Shown here: positions 56,616 through 64,000 of the stretch, piece after piece
How positions within the stretch are numbered: position 1 is the first letter of the stretch
Layout of the letters: each line of letters opens with the position of its first letter
NCBI GenBank assembly: GCA_934418125.1
Contig: CAKRWT010000007.1
Location: 26,437-90,436, forward strand
Length of the DNA: 64,000 nt
From: an uncultured Lachnospiraceae bacterium
GTDB taxonomy: Bacteria; Bacillota; Clostridia; Lachnospirales; Lachnospiraceae
Direction: 5' to 3'
Program-made: the position numbers and the translations under genes
Notes under the pieces: generated by a model
Database searches by the model: none
What the model saw: only the letters and a program-made list of their open reading frames with translations
Told to the model about the DNA's origin: nothing

Positions 56616-57260
56616 CTATAATAACCCTGGTGGAATCTCCCCCGCAATTTTATCTGCGATTTTCTCGTTTTTATACGAAGGATTCAACTTTCCTTTTGCA
56701 CTTACTGCCTTCCATCCCTTTTCTTTCCCTATATAAGCAAAAAATTCATATCCTGCATTGGAATCTTCTACGATAACTGTCTCCGGGCAAAAATGTTCCG
56801 CCCTCTCTGGTCTGTCGTAAATCCGATAAAATTCCTGATAGGTTTTCTGTAATGTCCCATATTTACCAGAAGATTTTATTCCATAAATTTCATCTACACT
56901 ATAAGGAAGTGCCGGCAGACTTTCCCTGGTTACAATTACATAGTAATTATCGGAATGTTTTACTGCATCTGCAAAATCATCGGTTGCCACAAACGAATTT
57001 CCCTCATCAATAAATACTATGGAATCCTGTATTGTTTGAAGTAACACCTTCCACTGCCTTCCCTCCAGAACAACACATTCTTTATCACATTGTAACGTAA
57101 TTCCACTCTGTTCGCCGTTCTCATAATACTCCTGAATTAACTCAACCAGTGTTGTTTTTCCGGTGGCACTGTCCCCTTTGATAATGGTAATGTTCCGACA
57201 GATTTCAAATTTATATTGGAGGATATTATTTCCAACTGTAATACTATGTTTCCCTTTCAC
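56616..57260 (-). CDS. P-loop ATPase, partner of DUF4869 protein
   Basis: 214 residues. Walker A GDSATGKTT at about 29-37 and Walker B SIVFIDEGNSFV at about 83. The rest is not recognised. The family pairs with a DUF4869 gene in Clostridia. Starts at GTG with AGGAGG upstream, 11 bases after the DUF4869 stop. No transmembrane part; no nuclease motif seen. Confidence 0.8.
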   Translation of the reverse strand: MKGKHSITVGNNILQYKFEICRNITIIKGDSATGKTTLVELIQEYYENGEQSGITLQCDKECVVLEGRQWKVLLQTIQDSIVFIDEGNSFVATDDFADAVKHSDNYYVIVTRESLPALPYSVDEIYGIKSSGKYGTLQKTYQEFYRIYDRPERAEHFCPETVIVEDSNAGYEFFAYIGKEKGWKAVSAKGKLNPSYKNEKIADKIAGEIPPGLL

Positions 57261-57271
57261 ACCCTTCCTCC

Positions 57272-57709
57272 TTATACATACTCACCGGCAGCATCTACCA
57301 GTTCTATCATATCGTGTACAATCCTGCCATTATTGATAACTTCAATTTCAAACGTTCCATTGCCAAAATCCATGAGATGGCGCAGATTTATCGTTATATC
57401 TTCCCGTTCCCCCATTTTCAGCAGCCATTTTGCACAATTATCCCCACAATTAGAAGCGTTAAATAGATGCTCTCTGTCTTTGTATATCAAAATCAAAGTC
57501 TTTACTCCACCAGACAACTCCCTTGGTGTAATGGGTCCTAACACAGGACTTTCTATCATGTGTGGTCCGACTACTACTGACTTATCCACATCCTTTATCA
57601 TCTCTGCCGAAAAGGAATCTGTTATCCATTCATCCTGAAACGTATTTTTAAAATAAACCGCTGTATTATAAATAGCTTCTTCTTTCTTTCCAAAGAATAT
57701 CTTTAACAT
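57272..57709 (-). CDS. DUF4869 protein
   Basis: 145 residues with the family pattern MLKIFFG, FKNTFQDEWITDSFS, IESPVLGPITPRELSGGVKT, FNASNCGDNCAKWLL. Function unknown. First gene of a two-gene operon with a promoter-like TTGCTA (57803-57798), 16-base spacer and TATAAG (57781-57776). Confidence 0.88.
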   Translation of the reverse strand: MLKIFFGKKEEAIYNTAVYFKNTFQDEWITDSFSAEMIKDVDKSVVVGPHMIESPVLGPITPRELSGGVKTLILIYKDREHLFNASNCGDNCAKWLLKMGEREDITINLRHLMDFGNGTFEIEVINNGRIVHDMIELVDAAGEYV

Positions 57710-57823
57710 ACTTCTCCTGTCCTTTCCGTTAAAAGGTTGCTACTCTATTTTCAAAAACGGATTTCTATGGTGACACTTATACCACATAGTATATTGCTAG
57801 CAATAGACATTTTCAAGAAATAA

Positions 57824-59191
57824 CTACATCATCAGCATGATACTGAGCTGAAACATATTGTTCTTTTGCTCTATCGCAATGTCACCATAATATTTCCGGG
57901 CGATTTTGCGCATGTTACGCAGTCCGAATCCATGATTATCGCCGTCGGTTTTCGTGGTGCTGGGAAACCCTGTGTCCTCTGCTATCTCCACGGGGTGCTG
58001 TACTCGGTTTTCTGTTTCTATAAAATACACATTTTTCCTGCGATAAGAGGAAAGCCGGATATAGGGTCTGTCACAGGAAACCGTTCCCTCCATGGCATTG
58101 GCAATGGCATTGTTTAACAGTACACTGACATCAAATGCACTGATTTTACTCTCTGTAGGATAGTAAAAGTCACAGACAAAGACAATTCCTTTTTCTGCCG
58201 CCTCTTTTTTCTTACTGTTTAGAATCACATCGGTAACCGGATTGCCGGTTCTGATTTCTTCGGTGTTTTGCCGATAACTTTCCTTCAGGGACGACAGATA
58301 CATTTCCAGTTCCTCCTGCCGGTGTCCCGCATACAGGCTTTCCAGTACCGCTATGTGGTTTCCCATATCATGCTTGAGTCCCCGGATGTCCCGATACAGT
58401 TCTTCTACATCCTCAATATAATGTGTCACATTCTCAAGCTGCTGCGCCAGAACCACAGCCTCTTTTTCCTCCCGCTGTTTCTCCTTGATTTGCTGATATA
58501 CGATAAGCGTCAAAAATATGACCAGACAACAGCCTGCCTGATACAGGGTTTGCAGAATCGTATAACTCCTATGCTCATTCCAGATATATTTTCCCGTTGC
58601 TTCCAGATAGAAGTCCGAAAATGTGACAAAGGCAAGATATCCTGTCAGTGCCATAAAAAGCAGTATCAGCAATAATGCCAGTTCCCTGCCACTTACCTCC
58701 TCTGCTTTATTCCGATATTCCTTATGAAGGGCGGTTACCATTCCATATAAAAGCCATCCGTCCAGCGCACAGGTAAGTCCTTCCACTATCAGGTAGCTTC
58801 CCCATTGCAGCCACGGATGCTCCAGCATGAAAGGTTTATTTATCCACAGAGAAAACGCCATCTGCCTTGGCAACAGGGACATACCTCCGGCAATCCAAAG
58901 TATGAAGTACAACACGATGCCTAACACCAATTTCTGCCGCGGATTTCTCCTGTCTGTCAGGTACATAACCACCAAAACTGCCACCATTCCCAATGCCCTG
59001 GGATAATAAATTTCCACAGGAACCACATACAATAACAGCATTACCACCATGTAAGTGATTCCGATGCTTTTTCCTTGTCTTTTGGAACTGAGAAAAGGCT
59101 TCATCCCCCGGAAAACAAAATATCCTTCCAGAATAAGACTTGCAACCCGCATGAAATTGGAAACAACTGCCCAGTATTGCTCCATTGCCAA
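57824..59191 (-). CDS. Sensor histidine kinase (AgrC/GHKL type)
   Basis: 455 residues. Six or seven membrane helices occupy residues 1-235, followed by a dimerisation helix with the phospho-acceptor H274 in LKHDMGNH and a GHKL ATPase domain (LLNNAIANAMEG N-box, HGFGLRNMRKI G-box). Typical of kinases that sense peptides or cell-envelope signals with a LytTR partner. Starts at TTG with AGGAG eight bases upstream, or at an ATG two codons later. Confidence 0.9.
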   Translation of the reverse strand: MAMEQYWAVVSNFMRVASLILEGYFVFRGMKPFLSSKRQGKSIGITYMVVMLLLYVVPVEIYYPRALGMVAVLVVMYLTDRRNPRQKLVLGIVLYFILWIAGGMSLLPRQMAFSLWINKPFMLEHPWLQWGSYLIVEGLTCALDGWLLYGMVTALHKEYRNKAEEVSGRELALLLILLFMALTGYLAFVTFSDFYLEATGKYIWNEHRSYTILQTLYQAGCCLVIFLTLIVYQQIKEKQREEKEAVVLAQQLENVTHYIEDVEELYRDIRGLKHDMGNHIAVLESLYAGHRQEELEMYLSSLKESYRQNTEEIRTGNPVTDVILNSKKKEAAEKGIVFVCDFYYPTESKISAFDVSVLLNNAIANAMEGTVSCDRPYIRLSSYRRKNVYFIETENRVQHPVEIAEDTGFPSTTKTDGDNHGFGLRNMRKIARKYYGDIAIEQKNNMFQLSIMLMM

Positions 59192-59202
59192 CCATACCTC
59201 TC

Positions 59203-59925
59203 CTATTTTCTTCCCCTTAGGTTATATTTCATATATTCCCTGACAAAAGCCGGAAACTTCTGTTTGGAAATCAGTGCTGTTCCACGCTCCAGGCAGATGG
59301 TTGTGGCATTGTATTGTTCCACATACTGAAGGTTCACAAGGTATGCCCTGTGGGGTCTGAAAAAGGAATCCCCTACCTGCCGCTCCAGTTCGTCCATTTT
59401 TCCATAATATTCAATGTCTTCTTTTCTCGTATGTAACACAATCTTACGGTTAAACACTTCTGCGTATACAATATCTTTACACAACACTCTGTTTCGTACA
59501 CCGCCGTTTTTGACCAGTACATACTTTTCCTCTGCGGGTGTGTCGTGGCACTGCAGACGTTCCTGTTCCTCCTGCCACTCCTTTTGCGCCTTTTTCAATA
59601 CCTCCGCAAACTTTTCCTCCGGAATTGGCTTTACCAGATAATGAAAAGCTCCCACATCAAATGCCTGAAAAACATAGTCCTCCAATGCCGTCACAAAAAT
59701 AAGGATGCTCTTCTGCTGCCGGCTGCGTAGCTGCCTGGCAACTTCCATCCCATCCATACCCTTCATCTGAATATCCAGAAACAAAATATCGATTGTCTTT
59801 TCAAAGGCAAGCACTTCTTCCCCGGTGGCAAACAGACAGATATCCGCTTCTTTTTCCACGCGGCATACCCGTTCTGCTATCCATTGCTGCATTGCCTTTT
59901 CATCATCACATATTGCTATTCTCAT
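59203..59925 (-). CDS. LytTR response regulator (AgrA type)
   Basis: 240 residues. Receiver domain with acidic pair D7-D8, phospho-acceptor D51 (LFLDIQMKGMDG) and Lys in HYLVKPI, and a LytTR DNA-binding domain (DSFFRPHRAYLVNLQYVEQY). It is directly upstream of the kinase with an 11-base gap. No agrB/agrD-like peptide or processing gene is adjacent. Confidence 0.94.
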   Translation of the reverse strand: MRIAICDDEKAMQQWIAERVCRVEKEADICLFATGEEVLAFEKTIDILFLDIQMKGMDGMEVARQLRSRQQKSILIFVTALEDYVFQAFDVGAFHYLVKPIPEEKFAEVLKKAQKEWQEEQERLQCHDTPAEEKYVLVKNGGVRNRVLCKDIVYAEVFNRKIVLHTRKEDIEYYGKMDELERQVGDSFFRPHRAYLVNLQYVEQYNATTICLERGTALISKQKFPAFVREYMKYNLRGRK

Positions 59926-60184
59926 GCCATTCTAATCCCCATTTCTGAGTAACTTATTTAGGAAGGGACGATGCGAAATCCATCTAACTTCTTCCCTTTG
60001 CTGCATTATGGCATATATCGGCTTTTTTATTCGTTCCCGATAGCAATATGCGCCAACCGCCCTTTTTATGTTGTGAAATGATTTTACCGGTAATGCACCC
60101 TGACTGAAAACAAGGAACAAACACTACCGGAGCCTCCTTTGCACATTTTGCATATGGATATACGTCTGTAAAATAGAAAGAGTT

Positions 60185-60724
60185 TCACAGCACCAGTTCA
60201 TACAGCTTGAATTTTTTCTCTCCAACCACAGTATAATAAAGCGATTTTGTTTGAATATATTGGAAGCCCAATTTCTGATATAGTTTTTCTGCCATTGTAT
60301 TATTCTCAATGACATCCAGCCTAATCGCTTTTATATCATTTGCTCTTTCCTGTTCTATAACCTTTTCCATCAATTTCCTGGCTAATCCTTTCCCGCGATG
60401 GTGCGGATGCACTGCCAGAACATGAATTACTATGACAGCATCCGTCTCAATCTGCCATGGTACATCTGCATAACCATCAACTTTTTCACCATTTGCAATT
60501 ACGCACGCAGCAACATCGCCTTCGTCAGTCAGCACATACATCTCTCCGTTATCAATGCTGTTCTCTATCATTTCATCAGAAGGATGAATCTTCTTTTTCC
60601 AATGCGGAAACGATTGTTCCTCTTTCTCCTGATCAATCAAGTCCCAGTATAATTTTCTTATTTTATCAAAATCATCCTTTTGAGCCTTACAAATTACTAT
60701 TTTATCCTGCTGTTGTTTAATCAT
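60185..60724 (-). CDS. GNAT family N-acetyltransferase
   Basis: About 179 residues. Acetyl-CoA-binding motif A VHVLAVHPHHRGKGLARKLM, and motif B ENNTMAEKLYQKLGFQYI. Substrate unknown. The ATG at 60724 has GAGAG upstream. Confidence 0.9.
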   Translation of the reverse strand: MIKQQQDKIVICKAQKDDFDKIRKLYWDLIDQEKEEQSFPHWKKKIHPSDEMIENSIDNGEMYVLTDEGDVAACVIANGEKVDGYADVPWQIETDAVIVIHVLAVHPHHRGKGLARKLMEKVIEQERANDIKAIRLDVIENNTMAEKLYQKLGFQYIQTKSLYYTVVGEKKFKLYELVL

Positions 60725-60838
60725 ATAAATCTCTCTTCTCCCATTTATCAATCAACTATCTATTATCCTCTTCCTGCCTGTTATGCCCGTCTTCCATTAT
60801 CGCTCCTTGTATCCCCAGTTCCTATCACATCCTTATTT

Positions 60839-60930
60839 CTACGCACGCTCTTTGCGCATGACGCGTTTGTGTCAATGACGTAAAGCCATAAAACTCGTGT
60901 ATGAAAAATCTTTCGTATATGGATTTTCTA
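60839..60930 (-). repeat. Member of the intergenic GCGTGCGTAGAA-type repeat family
   Basis: On the minus strand GAAAGATTTTTCATACACGA, then GACACAAACGCGTCATGCGC and GCGTGCGTAGAAATAAGGAT. The middle matches the unit at 9755-9785 and both ends match 41736-41790. No gene lies in the surrounding gap of about 250 bases. Confidence 0.6.
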
Positions 60931-60972
60931 CACTATATTACCATTCTGGATGCTATCAAGTCAGCCCCCAGA

Positions 60973-63585
60973 TTAATGAAACCACTTTTTCATGCGTATC
61001 CATTTGAACAGCTGAATGATTAGCATACTGGCAAATGCATACAGATATACACTGCCAAGCTGCATCAGATTTAATGTCTCTACTTTAAACAAAAGATGAC
61101 ATCCCGGAACTATCAGTACAATGGTAATAAGTACTGCTCCAAGTGCAAATGCTCCCTGAAGCCATTTGTTATGAAAGAATCGTTTCGTAAAGATAACCGG
61201 ATAATCTGATTTGCAATTGAATCCATGGAACAAGCGCGCCAGGCAAAGTGTTCCGAAAGCATACGTACTTCCCAACATTGCACCATTATGATAATATCCT
61301 GTGAAAAATCCAACTATCGTCATTACCCCGATTACCAAGCCTTCCAGACCAATTTTGTCAAGAAAATCTTTTGTCAGTATTGACTCGTCTGCCGTTCTTG
61401 GTTTCTCATTCATTACCTCACTGTTATGAGGCTCCACACCTAATGCAATTGCCGGAAGACTGTCTGTCAACAGATTAATAAACAGCAAATGGACCGGCGC
61501 AAAAGGAACCGGAAGTCCTGCAATCGATGCAAAAAGAACTACCAAAATCGCACCAAAGTTTCCTGACAAAAGAAACTGAATTGCATACTTGATGTTCCGA
61601 TATAAATTTCGTCCATTTTCCACTGCTTTTACAATTGTTGCAAAATTATCATCTGTAAGCACCATTGCTGCTGCATCCTTTGCAACCTCTGTTCCAGTCA
61701 CGCCCATTGCAACACCAATGTCTGCCTGCTTCAATGCCGGAGCATCATTCACACCATCCCCAGTCATTGCCACAATCATCCCTTTCTCCTGCCACGCACG
61801 AACAATACGGATTTTGTGCTCTGGTGACACTCTTGCATAGACAGAAATATTCGGGACAAATTCCTTCAGCTGGTCATCACTCATATTTTCAATATCAGCA
61901 CCCTCACAGGCTTCCGATAAGTCATGTAAAATCCCTATTCTCTTTGCAATTGCCGCTGCTGTGATTTTATGATCCCCCGTAATCATAACCGGCCGGATTC
62001 CCGCTTTTATGCATTCTGCAACGGCAGCCTTTGATTCTTCCCTCGGCGGGTCCATCATAGCAATCAGTCCCAGAAATATCAAATGCTTCTCATCTTCCAT
62101 CGTCAAGCTATGGTTCTCCGGCATTTCACGATAAGTAAACGCCAATACCCGTAACCCTTCTATTGAAAATTCCTGATTCTGGAGTTGGATTTTTTCTTTA
62201 TCTGCTGCCGTAACTTCCCGTACTCCGTCCTTTGTCCATATTCGCTCTGTCAGTTCCAGAAGCCGGTCAACAGCACCTTTTACAATCATCAGGTTCTTAC
62301 CATTGATTCTGTGAAGTGTTGACATCCTCTTACGGTCACTGTCAAATGGAAGTTCTCCTTCCCTTGGGTAAAGCTTTCTCACACCTTCTGCCTCTATCCC
62401 ATATTGACTGCCCAGATTAATCAATGCTGTTTCTGTTGGATCTCCAATCTCCACTCCATTTTCATTTGTTGAATCGTTACACAAAATGCTGTAATCCAAA
62501 AGGCATCTCTGTACCGGATCTGTCACATCAATTGCTGCTGCAGTAATCCTTTTTCCATCAATATAATAATCTTCCACTGTCATTTTGTTCTGTGTCAGCG
62601 TCCCTGTCTTATCCGAACAGATAACAGATACACTCCCAAGACCTTCCACCGCCTGAAGCTTACGAATAATCGCATGCTCTTTTGCCATCTTCTGTGTTCC
62701 AAACGAAAGAACAATTGTTACAATAGAGCTTAACGCTTCCGGAATTGCTGCGACTGCAAGTGCTACTGCAAACATAAATGCACTGCTGATTTTCTCACCG
62801 CGGAATACACTGATTGTAAATAAAATTCCGCAAAATACCAAAATCAGAATAGAAAGCTTCTTTCCAAATTCATCCAGGTTTACCTGAAGTGGCGTTTGTT
62901 TTTCCGAAGTCGATTTCAAAAGCCCGGCAATCTTTCCAACCTCTGTCTGCATTCCCACATTCGTTACAACCGCTTTTCCACGCCCATATGTTACAAAGCT
63001 GCCGGAAAACAGCATGTTTGTCCGATCACCCAGCGGTGCTTCTGCCAAAATAGTGTCCATACTCTTTTCAACCGCCAGACTTTCACCGGTCAGAGCGCTT
63101 TCGTCGACCTTAAGACTTGCATTCTCAATCAGTCTGCCATCTGCCGGAATCATATCACCTGCTTCAAGCAGTATTACATCGCCTATAACCAGCTCTCTTG
63201 CCGGAAGCTGTACCACCACTCCATCACGCAATACTTTAGCCTCAGGACCGGCAAGCTTCTTTAACCCCTGTAAAGATTGTTCAGCCTTAACTGTCTGTAC
63301 GGTTCCCAAAATCGCATTGATTGTAATAACGATTACGATAACCACTGCACTTTCCACATCTCCAAGTATACCGGATATTACTGCCGATGCGATTAAAATC
63401 AATACTAAAAAATCCTTATACTGCTCAAAGAAAATCTGCAGAATACTTTTTTTCTTTCCTTCAGCCAGCTCATTCCACCCGCACTTCTCTCTGGAGCTTT
63501 CGGCCTGTTCACTGGTAAGACCTGATGTCCTGCTTTCCACACGATTAAGAACTTCTCCTACTGTCTGCTGATAGATTTCCTTCAT
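60973..63585 (-). CDS. P-type ATPase, Ca2+/Mn2+ transporting (P2-type)
   Basis: 870 residues. TGES at 166-169, phosphorylation site DKTGTLT at 325-331, TGDGVNDAPALK hinge and PEAL ion site at 282-285, with about ten membrane helices, place it in the SERCA/PacL-like P2 group. The upstream yybP-ykoY riboswitch suggests Mn2+ as a physiological substrate; such pumps export Ca2+ or Mn2+. Confidence 0.95.
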   Translation of the reverse strand: MKEIYQQTVGEVLNRVESRTSGLTSEQAESSREKCGWNELAEGKKKSILQIFFEQYKDFLVLILIASAVISGILGDVESAVVIVIVITINAILGTVQTVKAEQSLQGLKKLAGPEAKVLRDGVVVQLPARELVIGDVILLEAGDMIPADGRLIENASLKVDESALTGESLAVEKSMDTILAEAPLGDRTNMLFSGSFVTYGRGKAVVTNVGMQTEVGKIAGLLKSTSEKQTPLQVNLDEFGKKLSILILVFCGILFTISVFRGEKISSAFMFAVALAVAAIPEALSSIVTIVLSFGTQKMAKEHAIIRKLQAVEGLGSVSVICSDKTGTLTQNKMTVEDYYIDGKRITAAAIDVTDPVQRCLLDYSILCNDSTNENGVEIGDPTETALINLGSQYGIEAEGVRKLYPREGELPFDSDRKRMSTLHRINGKNLMIVKGAVDRLLELTERIWTKDGVREVTAADKEKIQLQNQEFSIEGLRVLAFTYREMPENHSLTMEDEKHLIFLGLIAMMDPPREESKAAVAECIKAGIRPVMITGDHKITAAAIAKRIGILHDLSEACEGADIENMSDDQLKEFVPNISVYARVSPEHKIRIVRAWQEKGMIVAMTGDGVNDAPALKQADIGVAMGVTGTEVAKDAAAMVLTDDNFATIVKAVENGRNLYRNIKYAIQFLLSGNFGAILVVLFASIAGLPVPFAPVHLLFINLLTDSLPAIALGVEPHNSEVMNEKPRTADESILTKDFLDKIGLEGLVIGVMTIVGFFTGYYHNGAMLGSTYAFGTLCLARLFHGFNCKSDYPVIFTKRFFHNKWLQGAFALGAVLITIVLIVPGCHLLFKVETLNLMQLGSVYLYAFASMLIIQLFKWIRMKKWFH

Positions 63586-63651
63586 TATTTTCTCTCCTTT
63601 TTCTCAATAGTTAAATGCATAAGTACAAATCAGTAAATGCAGTAAAAATTG

Positions 63652-63710
63652 CATAAAAAAAAGAAACCCTTATTGCATAACAAATATGCAATAAAAGTCT
63701 CACCATTTCC
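63652..63710 (-). terminator. Terminator of the yybP-ykoY riboswitch
   Basis: TTATTGCATA pairs with TATGCAATAA around TTTGT, extended by GAGAC/GTTTC, and is followed by eight Ts. Located between aptamer and ATPase start codon. Confidence 0.8.
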
Positions 63711-63787
63711 TTGCATTGCCGGATGTCTCCATCGTACTGACGACACTACAAACGCAGATTTCCAAACGTAGGTTACTCCCCTTTATT
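63685..63787 (-). promoter_or_regulatory. yybP-ykoY (manganese) riboswitch
   Basis: On the minus strand AAAGGGGAGTAAC at the 5' end, GTGTCGTCAGTACG, CATCCGGC and GGTGAGACTTTTATTGC, which match the family's conserved GGGGAGUA, GUCGUCA, CCGGC and AGAC-UUU blocks. Mn2+ binding is expected to prevent formation of the terminator and turn on the ATPase gene. Confidence 0.85.
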
Positions 63788-63794
63788 GGGTTCG

Positions 63795-63824
63795 ATTGTA
63801 CAACAAAATCTGTATCTTTGTCAA
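63795..63824 (-). promoter_or_regulatory. Promoter of the P-type ATPase gene
   Basis: TTGACA at 63824-63819, an 18-base spacer and TACAAT at 63800-63795, directly upstream of the riboswitch. Confidence 0.85.
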
Positions 63825-63924
63825 CATACTTTATCCTTGTTCTGATGATTTTCATATGCCAAGGTATACTTTCTGCCTATCCCTTTATAAATTTGCTCTG
63901 TTTTTTCACATTTCCCAACACGTA

Positions 63925-64000
63925 TTATCTAAGTTCAAGGGAACTGGAAATATAAAAATGGAAGTCTTGCTCCTTGCAGTATTCTTTTATTTTTTGGATT
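63925..64000 (-). CDS. 3' end of an unidentified gene, partial
   Basis: An open frame enters from the right edge and ends with TAA at 63927-63925. The last 24 residues, IQKIKEYCKEQDFHFYIS and SSLELR, look like a real protein end, but are too short to assign. Confidence 0.35.
   Translation of the reverse strand, partial: IQKIKEYCKEQDFHFYISSSLELR

Noticed and set aside
59932..60120. AgrD-like autoinducing peptide
   Set aside because: The 62-residue frame has no ribosome site, no hydrophobic leader helix and no cysteine ring region.

Overview
The window looks like the chromosome of an anaerobic Clostridia bacterium, most likely a Lachnospiraceae gut commensal close to Blautia or Ruminococcus. 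This is an inference from the gene set: a PPi-dependent phosphofructokinase, HemZ, MecA, a tryptophan T-box, an anaerobic (early cobalt insertion) cobalamin pathway, DUF4869 and DUF1622 proteins, strong AGGAGG ribosome sites and moderate GC. Nearly every gene is on the minus strand. The plus-strand exceptions are the DegV end, the PPi-PFK gene, a YgjP-like protease and a 78-residue orphan.

Layout. 1-2.8 kb is a partial DegV gene, a TetR regulator, and a decayed AraC plus ABC exporter locus beside an Rpn/PD-(D/E)XK nuclease gene. 3-8.4 kb holds PPi-PFK, HemZ and enolase, with an array of hairpin repeats between hemZ and eno. 8.4-17.4 kb encodes surface and membrane proteins: a lipoprotein, a MacB-like ABC system with a large exported partner, and a YtrA-type GntR-controlled ABC system with a well-defined promoter and operator. 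17.4-24.4 kb has gpmI, thiN, a membrane-anchored TPR protein, a YgjP-like protease, a DEAD-box helicase and mecA.

24.9-30.9 kb is a trpEGCFBA operon behind a T-box leader with a UGG specifier; trpD is absent. An Rrf2 regulator and an IscU scaffold follow (30.9-32 kb). The dominant feature is 31.996-52.65 kb, about 20 consecutive genes behind a cobalamin riboswitch. Reading with transcription, they start with a lipoprotein-type CbiK cobaltochelatase, a repeat-domain lipoprotein and a BtuFCD/FecBCD-type importer. Lower-ligand assembly genes follow (cobQ, cobT, cobU, cobS, a mini-CobU, cobC, cbiB, cobD), and then corrin-ring genes (cbiC, cbiD, cbiF, cbiG, cbiH, a CobK-CbiE-CbiT fusion, cbiA). 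CbiL and a corrinoid adenosyltransferase are not in the window.

52.7-64 kb holds a chemoreceptor, DUF1622 and FlxA-like proteins, a MATE remnant, a DUF4869/P-loop ATPase pair, an AgrC/LytTR-type two-component system, a GNAT acetyltransferase, and a P-type ATPase behind a yybP-ykoY (Mn2+) riboswitch.

The most interesting points are: a metallochelatase that appears to sit outside the cell at the head of the B12 operon together with an importer; two CobU-like proteins, one of only 110 residues; the DUF4869/ATPase pair; a repeat family found in three intergenic regions; and two transport genes that each lost two internal blocks.
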